From contig NZ_MSDO01000011.1 in assembly GCF_001937195.1 (NCBI RefSeq), positions 1-64,000 on the forward strand: a DNA stretch of 64,000 bases. Reading direction: 5' to 3'. The stretch is from Salinicola socius. Its GTDB lineage: Bacteria; Pseudomonadota; Gammaproteobacteria; Pseudomonadales; Halomonadaceae. The first letter of the stretch is position 1; every line of letters starts with the position of its first letter. A program made the position numbers and the translations under genes. The notes under the pieces are model-generated. The model was not told where the DNA came from. It was given only the letters and a program-made list of their open reading frames with translations, and did not search any database. Shown here in pieces: positions 48,667 to 58,497 of this stretch.

Positions 48667-48690
48667 CGAACCCCGCCCGGGCGGGGTTCG
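48667..48690 (+). terminator. Hairpin after slyD
   Basis: A perfect 10-bp stem (48667-48676 with 48681-48690) closes a CCGG loop 6 bases after the slyD stop. Only TT follows. Confidence 0.7.
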
Positions 48691-48727
48691 TTGCCTGGCG
48701 TCATTGATCGCCATGCAACCGTCATGT

Positions 48728-48755
48728 AAAAGGGCAGCCTAGCGGCTGCCCTTTT
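48728..48755. terminator. Bidirectional terminator between slyD and the NlpC/P60 gene
   Basis: A perfect 12-bp stem (48728-48739 with 48744-48755) closes a TAGC loop. The arms are A-rich at the 5' end and T-rich at the 3' end on both strands, so it can terminate both slyD and the convergent NlpC/P60 gene. Confidence 0.85.
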
Positions 48756-48842
48756 CATGTTACGCGGTGGTGAAAATTCACCGGTACGACGCCGTCGTCG
48801 CCATCGAACTTCCGCCAACACCGCTCGTCGCCTCGAATCCCT

Positions 48843-49454
48843 TCAGCCTTCGCTGGCCAGCATCACCCGCTGAGCCAGTTGCGTGCGTTCAACGGGGCGC
48901 CGCGCCTGCCAGTAATATCGCTTCCAGTAGACGTTATCCAGACGGGACAACTTCACGCCCTGTGACGCCGAGGCGTGAAGGAAGTAGCCGTCCCCCACGT
49001 AGACGCCAACATGATTGTAGGGCCCCGGCGGTCGGAAGAAGACCAGATCACCGGCCTTGAGATTCGTTTCCGTCACCCGACTTCCTTCCAGCACCTGCTC
49101 TTCCGTCGTACGCGGCAACTCGAAAGAGAAGGCTTCTCCGAACACATGTTGCATCAACGCGGAGCAATCGATACCCCGGTGTGTCGTTCCGCCAAGCACG
49201 TAGGGCGTCCCGACCCAGCGCTGATGCTCATCCAGCAGCGCCCGACGAATCACCGTTGGAGAGACAACCTGCGGCCGGAAGTCCTGCAGCGTCTGGGGGG
49301 GCGGCGGAACATCCCGAGGGATACTGACCGCAACGGTTCGAGATTTGACCAGTGGAAGTGAATACTGAGCGTTTACCTGTTGTTGTTTTACAGGAGCAGT
49401 GCAACCGGAAATGACCATCGCCAGTGCCAGCCCCATGGCTGTGCGTCTTAGCAT
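48843..49454 (-). CDS. NlpC/P60 lipoprotein, putative murein endopeptidase
   Basis: A 203-residue lipoprotein of the C40 (NlpC/P60) peptidase family. The lipobox LAMVISGC sets cysteine 18 as the lipid site. The catalytic residues are visible: C97 (RGIDCSAL), H148 (YNHVGVYVG) and H160 (FLHAS). Members such as MepS and NlpC cut peptide cross-links in murein during growth. A proline-rich linker (VPPPPQTL) joins lipid anchor and enzyme. The closest analogues are NlpC- or MepS-like; which it is cannot be decided. It converges on slyD. Confidence 0.9.
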   Translation of the reverse strand: MLRRTAMGLALAMVISGCTAPVKQQQVNAQYSLPLVKSRTVAVSIPRDVPPPPQTLQDFRPQVVSPTVIRRALLDEHQRWVGTPYVLGGTTHRGIDCSALMQHVFGEAFSFELPRTTEEQVLEGSRVTETNLKAGDLVFFRPPGPYNHVGVYVGDGYFLHASASQGVKLSRLDNVYWKRYYWQARRPVERTQLAQRVMLASEG

Positions 49455-49549
49455 TCAGCGAGCCTCGTTCGCCTGTGAGCCGTCACGGGCACCGCCTAAC
49501 TTCACGGCAACTCATGGGGAGTCACCTGGCGAAATGGAGTCGCTGTGGT

Positions 49550-49576
49550 GGTGACACACCTCGACGAGGTGTCACC
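49550..49576 (-). terminator. Hairpin between DUF1266 gene and NlpC/P60 gene
   Basis: An imperfect stem of about 10-12 bp with a 2-base bulge (GGTGACAC... with ...GTGTCACC). It lies 135 bases past the DUF1266 stop and 95 bases before the NlpC start. There is no T-run, so a terminator is only possible. Confidence 0.4.
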
Positions 49577-49710
49577 GCCAGAACGGCCTGTATTCGGCTC
49601 TGATAATCGGACAGAAAAAAGCCACGACCTCACTTGGCAGCGGGCGTAGCACAGCGGGATCATATGTCATTAAAACCGCTTTGGCGAGAGCTGTTGATCA
49701 ACAAACCGCG

Positions 49711-52122
49711 TCAATGAAGCTGGCGGGACTCACCCGGCAGGATATCGACATGGAACGATGTCCAGTGAGTCATGGCGCAGCCGGGGAAATCGAGGCTTGC
49801 CCAGGCACCGGCCAACAGAGGCGATGCCTCGAGCCACGCAGTCAACGCCTCCCGAAAACGCAGCAGAAACGCCTCGCGCTCGGGGGTGTCGTCCATGAAA
49901 AATCCGAACCCGCTGTACAGTCCTTCGGCATAGTCCTGCCAGCTGCTGTAGTGGCGCTCCGCCAGCTGCAATGCCGTATCCAGATAGCGGGAGAGCCGCG
50001 CCTCGTCGAGCCAGTCGAGCTGACGCCCGGCCAAGGCCAGATCGACCAACTGGGCGATATCCCAGGCCGTCATGTCCTGATCGTTACAGTGACAGGCGTT
50101 ATCCCTTACATGCTTGAGCCGCAAAAGATGCACCCGATCCTCTTCTGCGCACTCACCCGATTCGAGGATCGCGATTTCCGCTTTCAGCCGGGTTCGGTTC
50201 AGAGTGTAGGGCGCGTAGTTGACCTGATAGTCCTGGCGATCGCCCGCTTCAACGAGAAAGTCCAGAAAGTCGACGAGGCCGCGAGCCCCCTGCAACGCAT
50301 ACTGATGCTCTATCCACTCTCCCAGCGCCTCCTGATCTTGCGGCGCCAGAGGCTGCGGCGCCTGCCATAGAGCCTCGTTGAGCGGGCCCGCCAGCGATAT
50401 CGCCGTGAACCGCCTCAGTGTCGGCCTCACGCCCGGCTCCAGCCAAGTCAGTGACCGAGACGGCGTCAGCCAGTGGAACGGCGATCCCGGATCGCGACGA
50501 TGCCAGGCGATGTCGTCCGCCAGCGAGACCTCGTCTGGCGTCTCATCCTGACTCAATACGATTTCCCAGGCATGCCACGCCGACAGCATGCGCAACGGAT
50601 CGCTGTAGAAGCGACTCAGCACGTCACATAGCGACTGCGCCAACGCTTCGATCTCTGTAGCCGGATAGCGGCCGCTGTCGGACGCCATCACCAGATAGAA
50701 CGCATATTTTTCCGCCATCGAGATCGTCGCCGCATGATCGGCACAGGCGGCCAGTCGCTGCGACGAGCCCCGCGGGAGCTTGCGGCCTGCGATATGACGA
50801 GAATCGGCAGCCAATTGATTGAGATGGTGGGCCTGGGCCGGCATCCAGAATCGGGCCAGCCCCGCGGCCCCTTCCTCGCGACGCAACCCCAGGACATCCT
50901 CGAGATAGCGTTCGGCATCCTGGATTCGCGCCTGTCCCAGCGGCTCATCGAGATGTCGACGATGGATCAGATCGGGATCGCGAATCGAGGCAACGGTCAA
51001 AACCCAACTGCCGGCCCCTTCACGATGCTGCCGGACGAGCTCACGCGCTGCCTGGCGCTGTTCATCTCCCAGGATCCGGGACAATGGCATCTTCCAAGGA
51101 GTGACAGCAGCGCCGAGCAGATCGGCCCAATCCCGTTCGAAACTGTCTCGCAGGTCGCGACCTTCGAACAGGCTGCGGCCGCGTTGATAAGCCTGCGCAA
51201 TCGCTTCCCAGTCAGCATAGCGCTGCTGCAAAAGATCGATCGCATGGGCCGCAAAACTCTCCGCCTCCGATGCCGAAAGCCAACCGGCGCAGTAGCCGAG
51301 ATAAGCCTGATCGACCAGCCGAAGCCAGTCCCACGCGGCCCAGTCCGACGGCTCCTGATCATCCAGGAAACGTAGCAACACCCGGCCGTAATCCTGCTGG
51401 TCATTCAACCCGGACAACCACTCTGCACGAGTTTCAGGGCCCTGCCGCGCGACTCGAACTGCATCCATCTCCCAGCCATAGCGGTGACCCTGGCCGGCGA
51501 GCCAGAACAGCAGGGACTTGAGCTCATCCCGACCATTGACCTCTCCCTGCTCACGCAGCAACGCTTGATGCTGCCGGCGTTCATCAGAGGAAGATTCGAT
51601 TGGCCAGGCCAGCACGGGTGCCATGGCGGCCCTGGCCCGCCACAAATCGGTGGGCCAGAGCGGAACCACTGCCTCGATCGATCCCAGACGGTGTCGAAGC
51701 TTCAGCCAGGAAACGCCTCGCTGCTGACGTTCCCGAACCAGCAGTTCCTGCCCGGCGGCGTCCAGTGCCGGGTCGTTCAGAGGCGCCAGCGCCTGCAGCC
51801 AGGCCTTGAGCGTCGAAAAGCTCTTCACGATGTCGCTCGCCAAGGCGAGAAGCCAGGCTTCATCGGTACGCTCAGGAACCCATCCGACCACACTGCCCAG
51901 CGCAAGCAGTTCGAGCCCTGCCAAGCGCGAAAGCGGCAGACCGTCCGCACTCGCAGCCTCCTCCCACAAGCGCCATGCAAACTCGTCACGCCCACCGACG
52001 CCTAGCGACAGCAAGCGCTCGAACGCCTGATCGGCGCTGAGTGCGAAGCGTGGATCGCTGACAAGGGGCCAACCACAAAGCGTCAGTTGCTGAGCCCACC
52101 ACGGGACGAGAAGTTCGCTCAA
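49711..52122 (-). CDS. Large DUF1266-type protein with repeated modules
   Basis: An 803-residue cytoplasmic protein without signal peptide or membrane helix. DUF1266-like modules recur: about 255-320 (WDWLRLVDQAYLGYCAGWLS, then RYADWEAIAQAYQRGRSLF) and about 690-760 (WDIAQLVDLALAGRQLDWLD, then YSSWQDYAEGLYSGFGFF), with a weaker one near 50-115 (LAGLELLALGSVVGWVPER). The family occurs in E. coli as YbeR and YbeU and has no known function. The start is TTG at 52122 with GAGG 6 bases before it. It is single, with no partner gene visible; it is one of the less understood genes here. The assignment to DUF1266 is by pattern only. Confidence 0.65.
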   Translation of the reverse strand: MSELLVPWWAQQLTLCGWPLVSDPRFALSADQAFERLLSLGVGGRDEFAWRLWEEAASADGLPLSRLAGLELLALGSVVGWVPERTDEAWLLALASDIVKSFSTLKAWLQALAPLNDPALDAAGQELLVRERQQRGVSWLKLRHRLGSIEAVVPLWPTDLWRARAAMAPVLAWPIESSSDERRQHQALLREQGEVNGRDELKSLLFWLAGQGHRYGWEMDAVRVARQGPETRAEWLSGLNDQQDYGRVLLRFLDDQEPSDWAAWDWLRLVDQAYLGYCAGWLSASEAESFAAHAIDLLQQRYADWEAIAQAYQRGRSLFEGRDLRDSFERDWADLLGAAVTPWKMPLSRILGDEQRQAARELVRQHREGAGSWVLTVASIRDPDLIHRRHLDEPLGQARIQDAERYLEDVLGLRREEGAAGLARFWMPAQAHHLNQLAADSRHIAGRKLPRGSSQRLAACADHAATISMAEKYAFYLVMASDSGRYPATEIEALAQSLCDVLSRFYSDPLRMLSAWHAWEIVLSQDETPDEVSLADDIAWHRRDPGSPFHWLTPSRSLTWLEPGVRPTLRRFTAISLAGPLNEALWQAPQPLAPQDQEALGEWIEHQYALQGARGLVDFLDFLVEAGDRQDYQVNYAPYTLNRTRLKAEIAILESGECAEEDRVHLLRLKHVRDNACHCNDQDMTAWDIAQLVDLALAGRQLDWLDEARLSRYLDTALQLAERHYSSWQDYAEGLYSGFGFFMDDTPEREAFLLRFREALTAWLEASPLLAGAWASLDFPGCAMTHWTSFHVDILPGESRQLH

Positions 52123-52260
52123 GAGAGACCTCGTGCAAGGAGAAACGGCTTGCGCTTACCTGCCGGAATGATTCAGTGGCAGGGCGCGTGCGGCGGCATA
52201 GTATACCGGAAAGGTCGGCGTGCGCCGATGGCTCGGCGCACGGCGGAACGGCGGGGAGAT

Positions 52261-53541
52261 CTAGCTCAACTTCTCGGTATGGGAACGCGATGTGCTGCCG
52301 AGCAGATGACGTAACAGGAATTTTCTGACGCGTACCACGAACTGTTCCTGGAAAAGCACGCAGAAGCATACCGTCATCAAGAGGAACAGCGGATACAGCC
52401 AGAGATGCAACTCCCCCGCCGCGGCCAGGCAGCCCTGAAAATCCGTCAAGCACAGTTCAGGATCGCCGGACATTACCCGCTCGACGCGCGAGAACACCGC
52501 ATAAAGCGGGACATGCAGCGCAAACATCGGCAGCGAGGCGCCCCCCAGCCGGGACGCCCAACGCATCAACCGAGGACTACGGGGCTCACCCCAATGTGCC
52601 GCCACATAGATCAACGCCAGCTGGGCCGGTAGCAGCAGACCATTGTGCAACGCGTAGTACCAGGCGTGGCCCAACCCCAGCAAGTAGACCGCGAGAACGA
52701 CACTGACCGCCACCACCGCCAGCGTCAGGCAGCACTGGGAGAACGACATCAGCCGTCCTTGCGCCTTGCGCTGCGCGTAGAACGTGCACAGCAGAATACC
52801 GGCGGCAAACTCGGGCAGTCGAATCAGGGGGTTGCGATGCAGGATGCCGGTTTCCGGGACACCGTAATCCGTCGTCAGAATGACATACAGCGGCGGGATC
52901 AGGTAGATCAGGTTGACCAGCACCATGGCGCGACGCGGGTGCGCTATCCGGCGCAGTCGAGGCGCCAGCCACGGGAACGTCAGATAAAAGAAAAAGAGTG
53001 CCGATATCGACCAGGAGGGCGGATTGAAGGTCAGGTAAAGAGGATTCCACGCATGCAACAATGTGAGGTTGAGCAGCAGATTGATGCCGGTTTCCAGCGA
53101 CCCCATAGTGTGATTGAGGCTTTTCCAGTCGAGCTGCCCGATGTCGTTGTTGACGTCGTAGACCACGAATTGCAGCGAGATATCACTGTCCCCCGGCGCA
53201 ATCGCCAGATAGCCGACCAGCGCCGAGACTGTCATGGCAAGAACCAGCGACCCGATGTGGATGGGATAGAGATTCGAGAAACGTTTCAGCCAGAAGCTTC
53301 TGGGCGGTTCGCGCATCTGATACGACGAATCGAGATAGACGTGCGTCAGTAGAAAGCCTGACAGCACGAAGAAGGCACTGGTCGAGAAAAACCCGATATC
53401 GGTCACGTAGTGAGACCAATCGCGTATGGAAGGATAGTTATGAAGCGTATGGAAGATGACGATATAAAGGCCGAGCAGAAAACGCAGCCATTCGAGCCCA
53501 ATGAAGCGTTCTTTGCGCGTGGCGGTCGTTGAATCAGGCAT
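52261..53541 (-). CDS. Acyltransferase 3 family membrane protein
   Basis: A 426-residue integral membrane protein with about ten hydrophobic segments. Family marks include the N-terminal GLEWLRFLLGLYIVIFHTLH with the conserved histidine, then GFFSTSAFFVLSGFLLTHVY and a later FWLKRFSNLYPIHIG. The family transfers acetyl, succinyl or similar groups to extracytoplasmic sugars; E. coli OpgC (succinylation of periplasmic glucans) is a member. It lies downstream of opgG, opgH and a YeaQ-like gene on the same strand, so glucan decoration is a reasonable guess; O-antigen or other sugar acylation is the alternative. The ATG at 53541 has no strong ribosome site. Confidence 0.85.
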   Translation of the reverse strand: MPDSTTATRKERFIGLEWLRFLLGLYIVIFHTLHNYPSIRDWSHYVTDIGFFSTSAFFVLSGFLLTHVYLDSSYQMREPPRSFWLKRFSNLYPIHIGSLVLAMTVSALVGYLAIAPGDSDISLQFVVYDVNNDIGQLDWKSLNHTMGSLETGINLLLNLTLLHAWNPLYLTFNPPSWSISALFFFYLTFPWLAPRLRRIAHPRRAMVLVNLIYLIPPLYVILTTDYGVPETGILHRNPLIRLPEFAAGILLCTFYAQRKAQGRLMSFSQCCLTLAVVAVSVVLAVYLLGLGHAWYYALHNGLLLPAQLALIYVAAHWGEPRSPRLMRWASRLGGASLPMFALHVPLYAVFSRVERVMSGDPELCLTDFQGCLAAAGELHLWLYPLFLLMTVCFCVLFQEQFVVRVRKFLLRHLLGSTSRSHTEKLS

Positions 53542-53645
53542 CCGTTGCAGATCTCTGGCCGTCAAAAGGCGCTAGTGTACCTGATTCCGTTGGTTAAACG
53601 TGCCGCCGACCTTCAACAGTATCGTCGAGTACGTTTTCTTCACGA

Positions 53646-53671
53646 GAAAGCCGCGCAATCGCGCGGCTTTC
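53646..53671 (-). terminator. Hairpin after the YeaQ-like gene
   Basis: A perfect 11-bp stem (53646-53656 with 53661-53671) closes an AATC loop 32 bases past the stop codon of the YeaQ-like gene. On the minus strand the arm ends CTTTCT. It separates that gene from the acyltransferase. Confidence 0.75.
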
Positions 53672-53702
53672 TGTGTTGAGCGTCGATCGATACGGCACTC
53701 GC

Positions 53703-53945
53703 CTAGGCTTTTTTGACCTTGGCCACGATCCACAACAGTATGATGGCACCGATGGTCGCAACGACCAGAGAGCCGATCAGGCCGTTCGACGACAGTCCCA
53801 GCAGACTGAACAGGAAACCGCCGATCACGGCCCCGACGATGCCGACGACGATATTGCCCAGGATACCGAAACCACCGCCACGCATGACTTTCCCGGCGAT
53901 CCAGCCAGCGATGCCACCGATAATCAGCCACAAGATAAAGCCCAT
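53703..53945 (-). CDS. GlsB/YeaQ/YmgE-family stress membrane protein
   Basis: An 80-residue membrane protein of the transglycosylase-associated (PF04226) family. Three glycine-rich hydrophobic segments are visible (about 3-20, 26-50 and 55-76) with GGIAGWIAGKVMRGGGFGIL, IVGIVGAVIGGFLF and IGAIILLWIVAKVKKA. Homologues are induced by osmotic, acid or general stress; no activity is established. AAGGAG precedes the ATG, and terminators lie on both sides, so it is probably expressed on its own despite sitting inside the glucan region. Confidence 0.9.
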   Translation of the reverse strand: MGFILWLIIGGIAGWIAGKVMRGGGFGILGNIVVGIVGAVIGGFLFSLLGLSSNGLIGSLVVATIGAIILLWIVAKVKKA

Positions 53946-54051
53946 AGTCTTACTCCTTGATTCCCTTCAGGGTGAACAGTCGACAATGCGTTGTTAACGC
54001 TGCCTTGCTTAAGCGTAGTCACCAATCGATGAATCTTCGAAGACTGCGACG

Positions 54052-54080
54052 AAAAACGGGCCGGATGTTGCCGGCCCGTT
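54052..54080 (-). terminator. Intrinsic terminator of opgGH
   Basis: A perfect 10-bp stem (54055-54064 with 54071-54080) closes an ATGTTG loop. On the minus strand it ends in TTTTT. It lies 30 bases past the opgH stop. Confidence 0.85.
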
Positions 54081-54109
54081 CTCCAGTCACGTGCTCCCGG
54101 AGTTCATGA

Positions 54110-56608
54110 TCAACCGAATGCCGGTACCCGCAGGGATGCCCGCGACGGCAGGCCATGCTGATGCCAGGAGCGATGGGCATCGCCATCTTCCCAAACTCTC
54201 CAGTGGAGCTGAGACAGCATGACCGGGTCGTCCAGGAATGCCAGGCGTTCGAGATTGTTCATCGATGCCGGTCCCTGCGTGACGGCCCGTGTCACGCGCT
54301 CGTGGCGCCTGCGCTTCAGCGGGGCAGCCTGCGCATGACGCGAAGTGCCCAGCGCCGTCGCCAAGGCATTGGATACCGGATCCACCACGACTTGAATGAA
54401 GTTCGGCGTCGGCGCGGCCGCGTTCATTCTCCCCAAGTAGCGCACCATCCGGCGCAACACCCGCGGCGGATGAGTCTCTTCGGGAATTCGGAACAGCCTG
54501 GCTCGGAAGCAGGCGCTACCCAGAGACACGCGACTCGATAGCGTCGACACCGGGATCGATATCATCATCGCGCCCACGATCGGTGACAGCCACCACAAAA
54601 AGGTTGGCTCCATGAAGTAGACGCCCACGGCCCAGACGGCACCGATGACGGTCTGACTCCAATGATTGCGAATCGCATCCCCCCAGGTCGTGTCACTGTT
54701 CTCACGGGACGGTGATCGCCACTGGATCGCCCAGCCCATGATCGAGGTCAGCACGAAGCGGGTGTGGAACAGCATGCGTACCGGCGCCAAGGCCATCGAG
54801 AACAGGGATTCCAGCACCATGCTCGCCAGCAACTTGAACGGTCCGCCAAACTGGCGACTCCCCTGAACCCACACCAGGATCACGCTGAGCACCTTGGGCA
54901 GGAACAGTAGCGTCGCGGTCGCGCCAAAGAGCCCGACGGCAAGCGTCGGATTCCACTGCGGCCACACGGGGAACATCATCCCCGGCTCCGGGAAATAGTT
55001 GGGCGTACTCAGGGTGTGGACGGCGAGTAGTGCCGTCGACAACACCAAGAACAGAAACCAGAGCGGCGCCGAGATGTAGGACATCAACCCCGTCAGGAAC
55101 ACGGCCCGATGCACCGGATGGATTCCCTTGGACAGAAACAGCCGGAAGTTCATCAGGTTGCCGTGACACCAACGGCGATCGCGGCCGAGCTCCTCGAGCA
55201 GGTTCGGCGGCATCTCCTCGTAACTTCCTTCCAGCTCGTAGGCGATCCACACACCCCAGCCGGCACGCCGCATCAGCGCCGCTTCGACGAAGTCATGAGA
55301 AAGAATCTCCCCGGACATCGACCCCTTGCCGGGCAACGGCGCCAACATGCAGTGCTGCATGAAAGGTGCCATGCGAATGATGGCGTTATGCCCCCAATAG
55401 TGCGATTCACCCAGCTGCCAGAAGTGAAGGCCGGCCGTGAACAGAGGCCCGTAGACACGGGTGGCGAACTGCTGCATCCGTGCGTACAGGTTCATGCGTC
55501 CGGAGGCACGTGGTGCCGTCTGCACGATGCCGGCATCCGGATGCGCCTCCATCATCTGGACCAGACGAGTCAGACAGGCGCCACTCATGACGCTGTCGGC
55601 GTCGAGCACCAGCATGTAGCGGTAGAGCGCGCCCCACCGCCGGCAGAAGTCATCGAGATTGCCGCTCTTGCGTTTCACGCGACGCTGACGTCGGCGGTAA
55701 AACACCTGCCCGAAAGCTTCCATGTCCCGGCACAAAGCCAACCAGGCGTGGGTTTCCTGGATCGCGATATCGGGGTCGAATGTATCGCTCAGGATGAACA
55801 CGTCGAAATGCCGGCCGTTGCCGCTCTGGCGAATCGATTCGATGGTCGCCCGGACACCGGCGAAGACGCGTGGCACGTCTTCATTGCAGATAGGCACCAG
55901 CAACGCCGTGCGCGCCTCCTCCGCGATCGGTTCATCGCCGACCTCGGAATCGATGGCGTATCGGTCACGCCCCCGAAGCAACTGAAAGAAGCCCATCAAC
56001 GCGGTCCAGAACCCCGCGGACACCCAGGCGAACAGCAGGACGAACAACGAGAGAATGGCAATCTCGAGCCACTGCTGCCCTTGTCCCGGCAACACCGTTC
56101 GCATCTGGTTGGCGGCGATGATGCTCTGGCCAAAAATCAGCACCAGCAGCACCCAGCGCCTGGCACTCGCGATCATCTGCCAGCGTGGCGCCGGTTTGCT
56201 CTCGCGGTGTTTACGCCGGAAACCGCGGCCAGCCCAGCTCCTGGAGCGCTGACCGAACCGCACGAAGGGGTTGGTCGACCATGCTTCCGGTGCCAAGGGC
56301 GTCCGTTTCAGCGGCGGGGCCGTCTTTACGCGCGTGACCCCGTGCGCATCGGTGCTCAGGATCTCGGGCGGTGCCAGCGGCGGTTCCGCATAGGCAAGAG
56401 CCAGCCGGCGTCCTACCGAACTGGCGGCCGGGTCGTCGTCATCGACCTCGCCACCGCCCAACGCCGCATGCAGCGACGCCATGTCGTGAGTGTCCAGGTC
56501 GCTGGAGAGCAGCTTACGCCGCTCGTCACGACTCTGGGCTTCCAGCGCCAGCCGTTCCAGGTAGTGTTCGGCCGACGCCATCCGTGAGGCGGGCGTCGCT
56601 TCAGCCAT
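54110..56608 (-). CDS. opgH: Glucans biosynthesis glucosyltransferase OpgH
   Basis: Inner-membrane family-2 glycosyltransferase that makes the beta-1,2 glucose backbone of osmoregulated periplasmic glucans and moves it across the membrane. The 832-residue length is close to the E. coli 847. Seen in order: a cytoplasmic N-terminal part, two membrane helices (about 150-215), the catalytic domain with [25 protein letters not shown] and the RRWCHGN motif (the QxxRW equivalent), then five or so further helices (about 505-720) and a basic tail. Its start lies inside the 3' end of opgG (8-base overlap), so the two are coupled. Confidence 0.96.
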   Translation of the reverse strand: MAEATPASRMASAEHYLERLALEAQSRDERRKLLSSDLDTHDMASLHAALGGGEVDDDDPAASSVGRRLALAYAEPPLAPPEILSTDAHGVTRVKTAPPLKRTPLAPEAWSTNPFVRFGQRSRSWAGRGFRRKHRESKPAPRWQMIASARRWVLLVLIFGQSIIAANQMRTVLPGQGQQWLEIAILSLFVLLFAWVSAGFWTALMGFFQLLRGRDRYAIDSEVGDEPIAEEARTALLVPICNEDVPRVFAGVRATIESIRQSGNGRHFDVFILSDTFDPDIAIQETHAWLALCRDMEAFGQVFYRRRQRRVKRKSGNLDDFCRRWGALYRYMLVLDADSVMSGACLTRLVQMMEAHPDAGIVQTAPRASGRMNLYARMQQFATRVYGPLFTAGLHFWQLGESHYWGHNAIIRMAPFMQHCMLAPLPGKGSMSGEILSHDFVEAALMRRAGWGVWIAYELEGSYEEMPPNLLEELGRDRRWCHGNLMNFRLFLSKGIHPVHRAVFLTGLMSYISAPLWFLFLVLSTALLAVHTLSTPNYFPEPGMMFPVWPQWNPTLAVGLFGATATLLFLPKVLSVILVWVQGSRQFGGPFKLLASMVLESLFSMALAPVRMLFHTRFVLTSIMGWAIQWRSPSRENSDTTWGDAIRNHWSQTVIGAVWAVGVYFMEPTFLWWLSPIVGAMMISIPVSTLSSRVSLGSACFRARLFRIPEETHPPRVLRRMVRYLGRMNAAAPTPNFIQVVVDPVSNALATALGTSRHAQAAPLKRRRHERVTRAVTQGPASMNNLERLAFLDDPVMLSQLHWRVWEDGDAHRSWHQHGLPSRASLRVPAFG

Positions 56609-58190
56609 TGGCAGGCAGCCGGTAATACCAGGTTTCGGATACCCGCTTCTCGCCCTGATTCAGATAGGCGCGAATATCCAGCGGCTTCGCGTTGTCGCTG
56701 CGCTTGATCTTGACGAAGACGCGCCAGCCGCCGGTCGCGGTGTTGCGCTCGGCGTGACTGTCTACCAGCTCGCCGTTGTCGCCGACACTGGCCTGGACGC
56801 TCAGGTTGGCATCGTCATCGAGTCCGGAGAGCGAGGGACCCTCGAAATCCAGTACGAAAGCCAGAGAACCGTCGGCCTCTCGAACCAGGTTGTCTTTACG
56901 CACCTCGCCGCGAGAACGACGGGTCTGATCGACCCACGCCAGCGATGGGTCGAGGTAGCGACTTTCGTCCTTGGTCACGGTGAAGCGATAATCGTAGTCC
57001 AACGGTTGATCAGGCTGCGGCGCGGTTTCCGGCAACCACATCGAGACGATGTTGTCGTTGGTTTCGTTGGGCGTCGGAATCTGGATCAACTCGATCTTAC
57101 CCGCACCCCATTCGTTCTGCGGCTCGACCCAGGCACTCGGACGCAGGTCGTAACGGCTGTCCAGATCCTGATAGCTGTCGAAATCGTGACCGCGCTGCAT
57201 CAAGCCGTAGCCACGGAGGCGTGGCGTTGCCTGCTCGTTGATCATCAATTTCGCCGGGTTGGCCAGCGGACGCCAGGTCCAGCCGCTCTGGGAGTCGCTG
57301 ATCAGCAAGCCGTTGGAGTCATGAATGGCCGGGCGGTAGTTCACCGTCTCCGAAGGCTGTTCCGGGCCATACAGGTACATGCTGGTGAGCGGCGCCACAC
57401 CGAGCTTCTCGACGGAACGGCGCAGGAAGATTCGGGATTTGACGTCGACGACCGTATCGGCGCCGGGGCGCAGGACGAATCGATAGGCGCCGGTCAAACT
57501 GGGAGAGTCCAGCAGCGCGAAAATCGTCAGGTACTGGCTCGTCTGGCTCGGCTTCACGACCCAGAATTCCTTGAACCGCGGGAACTCCTCGCCGGAGGGC
57601 AAACCCGTATCGATGGCAAGACCGCGCCCGGAAACCCCATAGACCTGGTCTTTACCTATGACGCGGAAATAGCTTGCGCCGAGGAAAACCATCGTCTCGT
57701 CTTTACGATCCGCCTGATTGAGGGCGTAATTGACCTTGAAGCCCGCGATACCCAGGTTTTCATCATCGTTGACGCCATCCGGCAGATCGAGATTGCCGTA
57801 GGTGAAATCATCAGGCTTGTAGGTGAAATCGTGCACGCCCTGATCGTCGACGCTGTGGAGCTGGATAGCGCTGTCGTAGTGCATGCCTTCGTGGAAGAAG
57901 CTCAGGGTGAAAGGCACCCCGTCCCCGCTCCAGACATCCCGGTCACGCTTGTACTGGATCTGCTCGTACTGGCCATAATCCAGATTACGCAGCGCGTCCG
58001 GCAGGTTTTTTTCGGGTTCGCTATAACCCTGCTTTGAAAGGTCCTCGGCTTTCTTCGCGACATCATCGAAACCAAAAGCCAACACATTTTGGGCGATACC
58101 GCTGAGCAGCAACCCGGTCAGGGCTACTACCGGAAGAAGCGCCTTGCGTTTTTCAAGGTTACTCCGCCGGATCGATGCACTCACACTCAT
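56601..58190 (-). CDS. opgG: Glucans biosynthesis protein OpgG
   Basis: Periplasmic protein needed for osmoregulated glucan synthesis, probably adding or trimming branches. About 529 residues, with a long signal peptide (about 1-38; [20 protein letters not shown], then LAFGF). Then [20 protein letters not shown], the [16 protein letters not shown] segment, [21 protein letters not shown], and the C-terminal Ig-like domain. The ATG at 58190 was chosen, but AGGAG is only one base from it; the GTG two codons later is 7 bases away and may be the true start. It heads the opgGH operon. Confidence 0.95.
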   Translation of the reverse strand: MSVSASIRRSNLEKRKALLPVVALTGLLLSGIAQNVLAFGFDDVAKKAEDLSKQGYSEPEKNLPDALRNLDYGQYEQIQYKRDRDVWSGDGVPFTLSFFHEGMHYDSAIQLHSVDDQGVHDFTYKPDDFTYGNLDLPDGVNDDENLGIAGFKVNYALNQADRKDETMVFLGASYFRVIGKDQVYGVSGRGLAIDTGLPSGEEFPRFKEFWVVKPSQTSQYLTIFALLDSPSLTGAYRFVLRPGADTVVDVKSRIFLRRSVEKLGVAPLTSMYLYGPEQPSETVNYRPAIHDSNGLLISDSQSGWTWRPLANPAKLMINEQATPRLRGYGLMQRGHDFDSYQDLDSRYDLRPSAWVEPQNEWGAGKIELIQIPTPNETNDNIVSMWLPETAPQPDQPLDYDYRFTVTKDESRYLDPSLAWVDQTRRSRGEVRKDNLVREADGSLAFVLDFEGPSLSGLDDDANLSVQASVGDNGELVDSHAERNTATGGWRVFVKIKRSDNAKPLDIRAYLNQGEKRVSETWYYRLPANG

Positions 58191-58497
58191 ACTCCTGTCA
58201 TAACTATCTTGGCCGATATCGACGAGCTCGAAGCGTTCAAGGCCGTACATACCGATACTGAGATGATTAGCCGTACTGAGCCAATTTGACCACGTCACTG
58301 GAACCCAGCGCGCGGACGCTACTCACGATGAAAGACGACGAGATAGCGAAGCCTCCGTGCTTCGTACTGCCGCAGTCTAGCATACGCTACACTACGGACA
58401 CGGAAAGACCACCGTGCCGGCCTCGGATTGCGCTGACGCGCTGTTCACTCATGCTCCGCTAGTGCAGACCCGGTTCACCGATGGACGAGGCCGACGA
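58191..58497. other. 307-base divergent region between opgG and the GtrII-like gene
   Basis: This gap must hold the opgGH promoter and that of the GtrII-like gene. I see no gene-like frame. AT-rich patches lie at about 58197-58215 and 58258-58275. No inverted repeat stands out. A Rcs- or osmoregulated site would be expected for opgG but I could not recognise one. Confidence 0.5.

Noticed and set aside
49610-49640. Minus-strand T-run after GCCA...TGGC as a terminator of the DUF1266 gene
   Set aside because: The stem has only four base pairs; too weak to claim.
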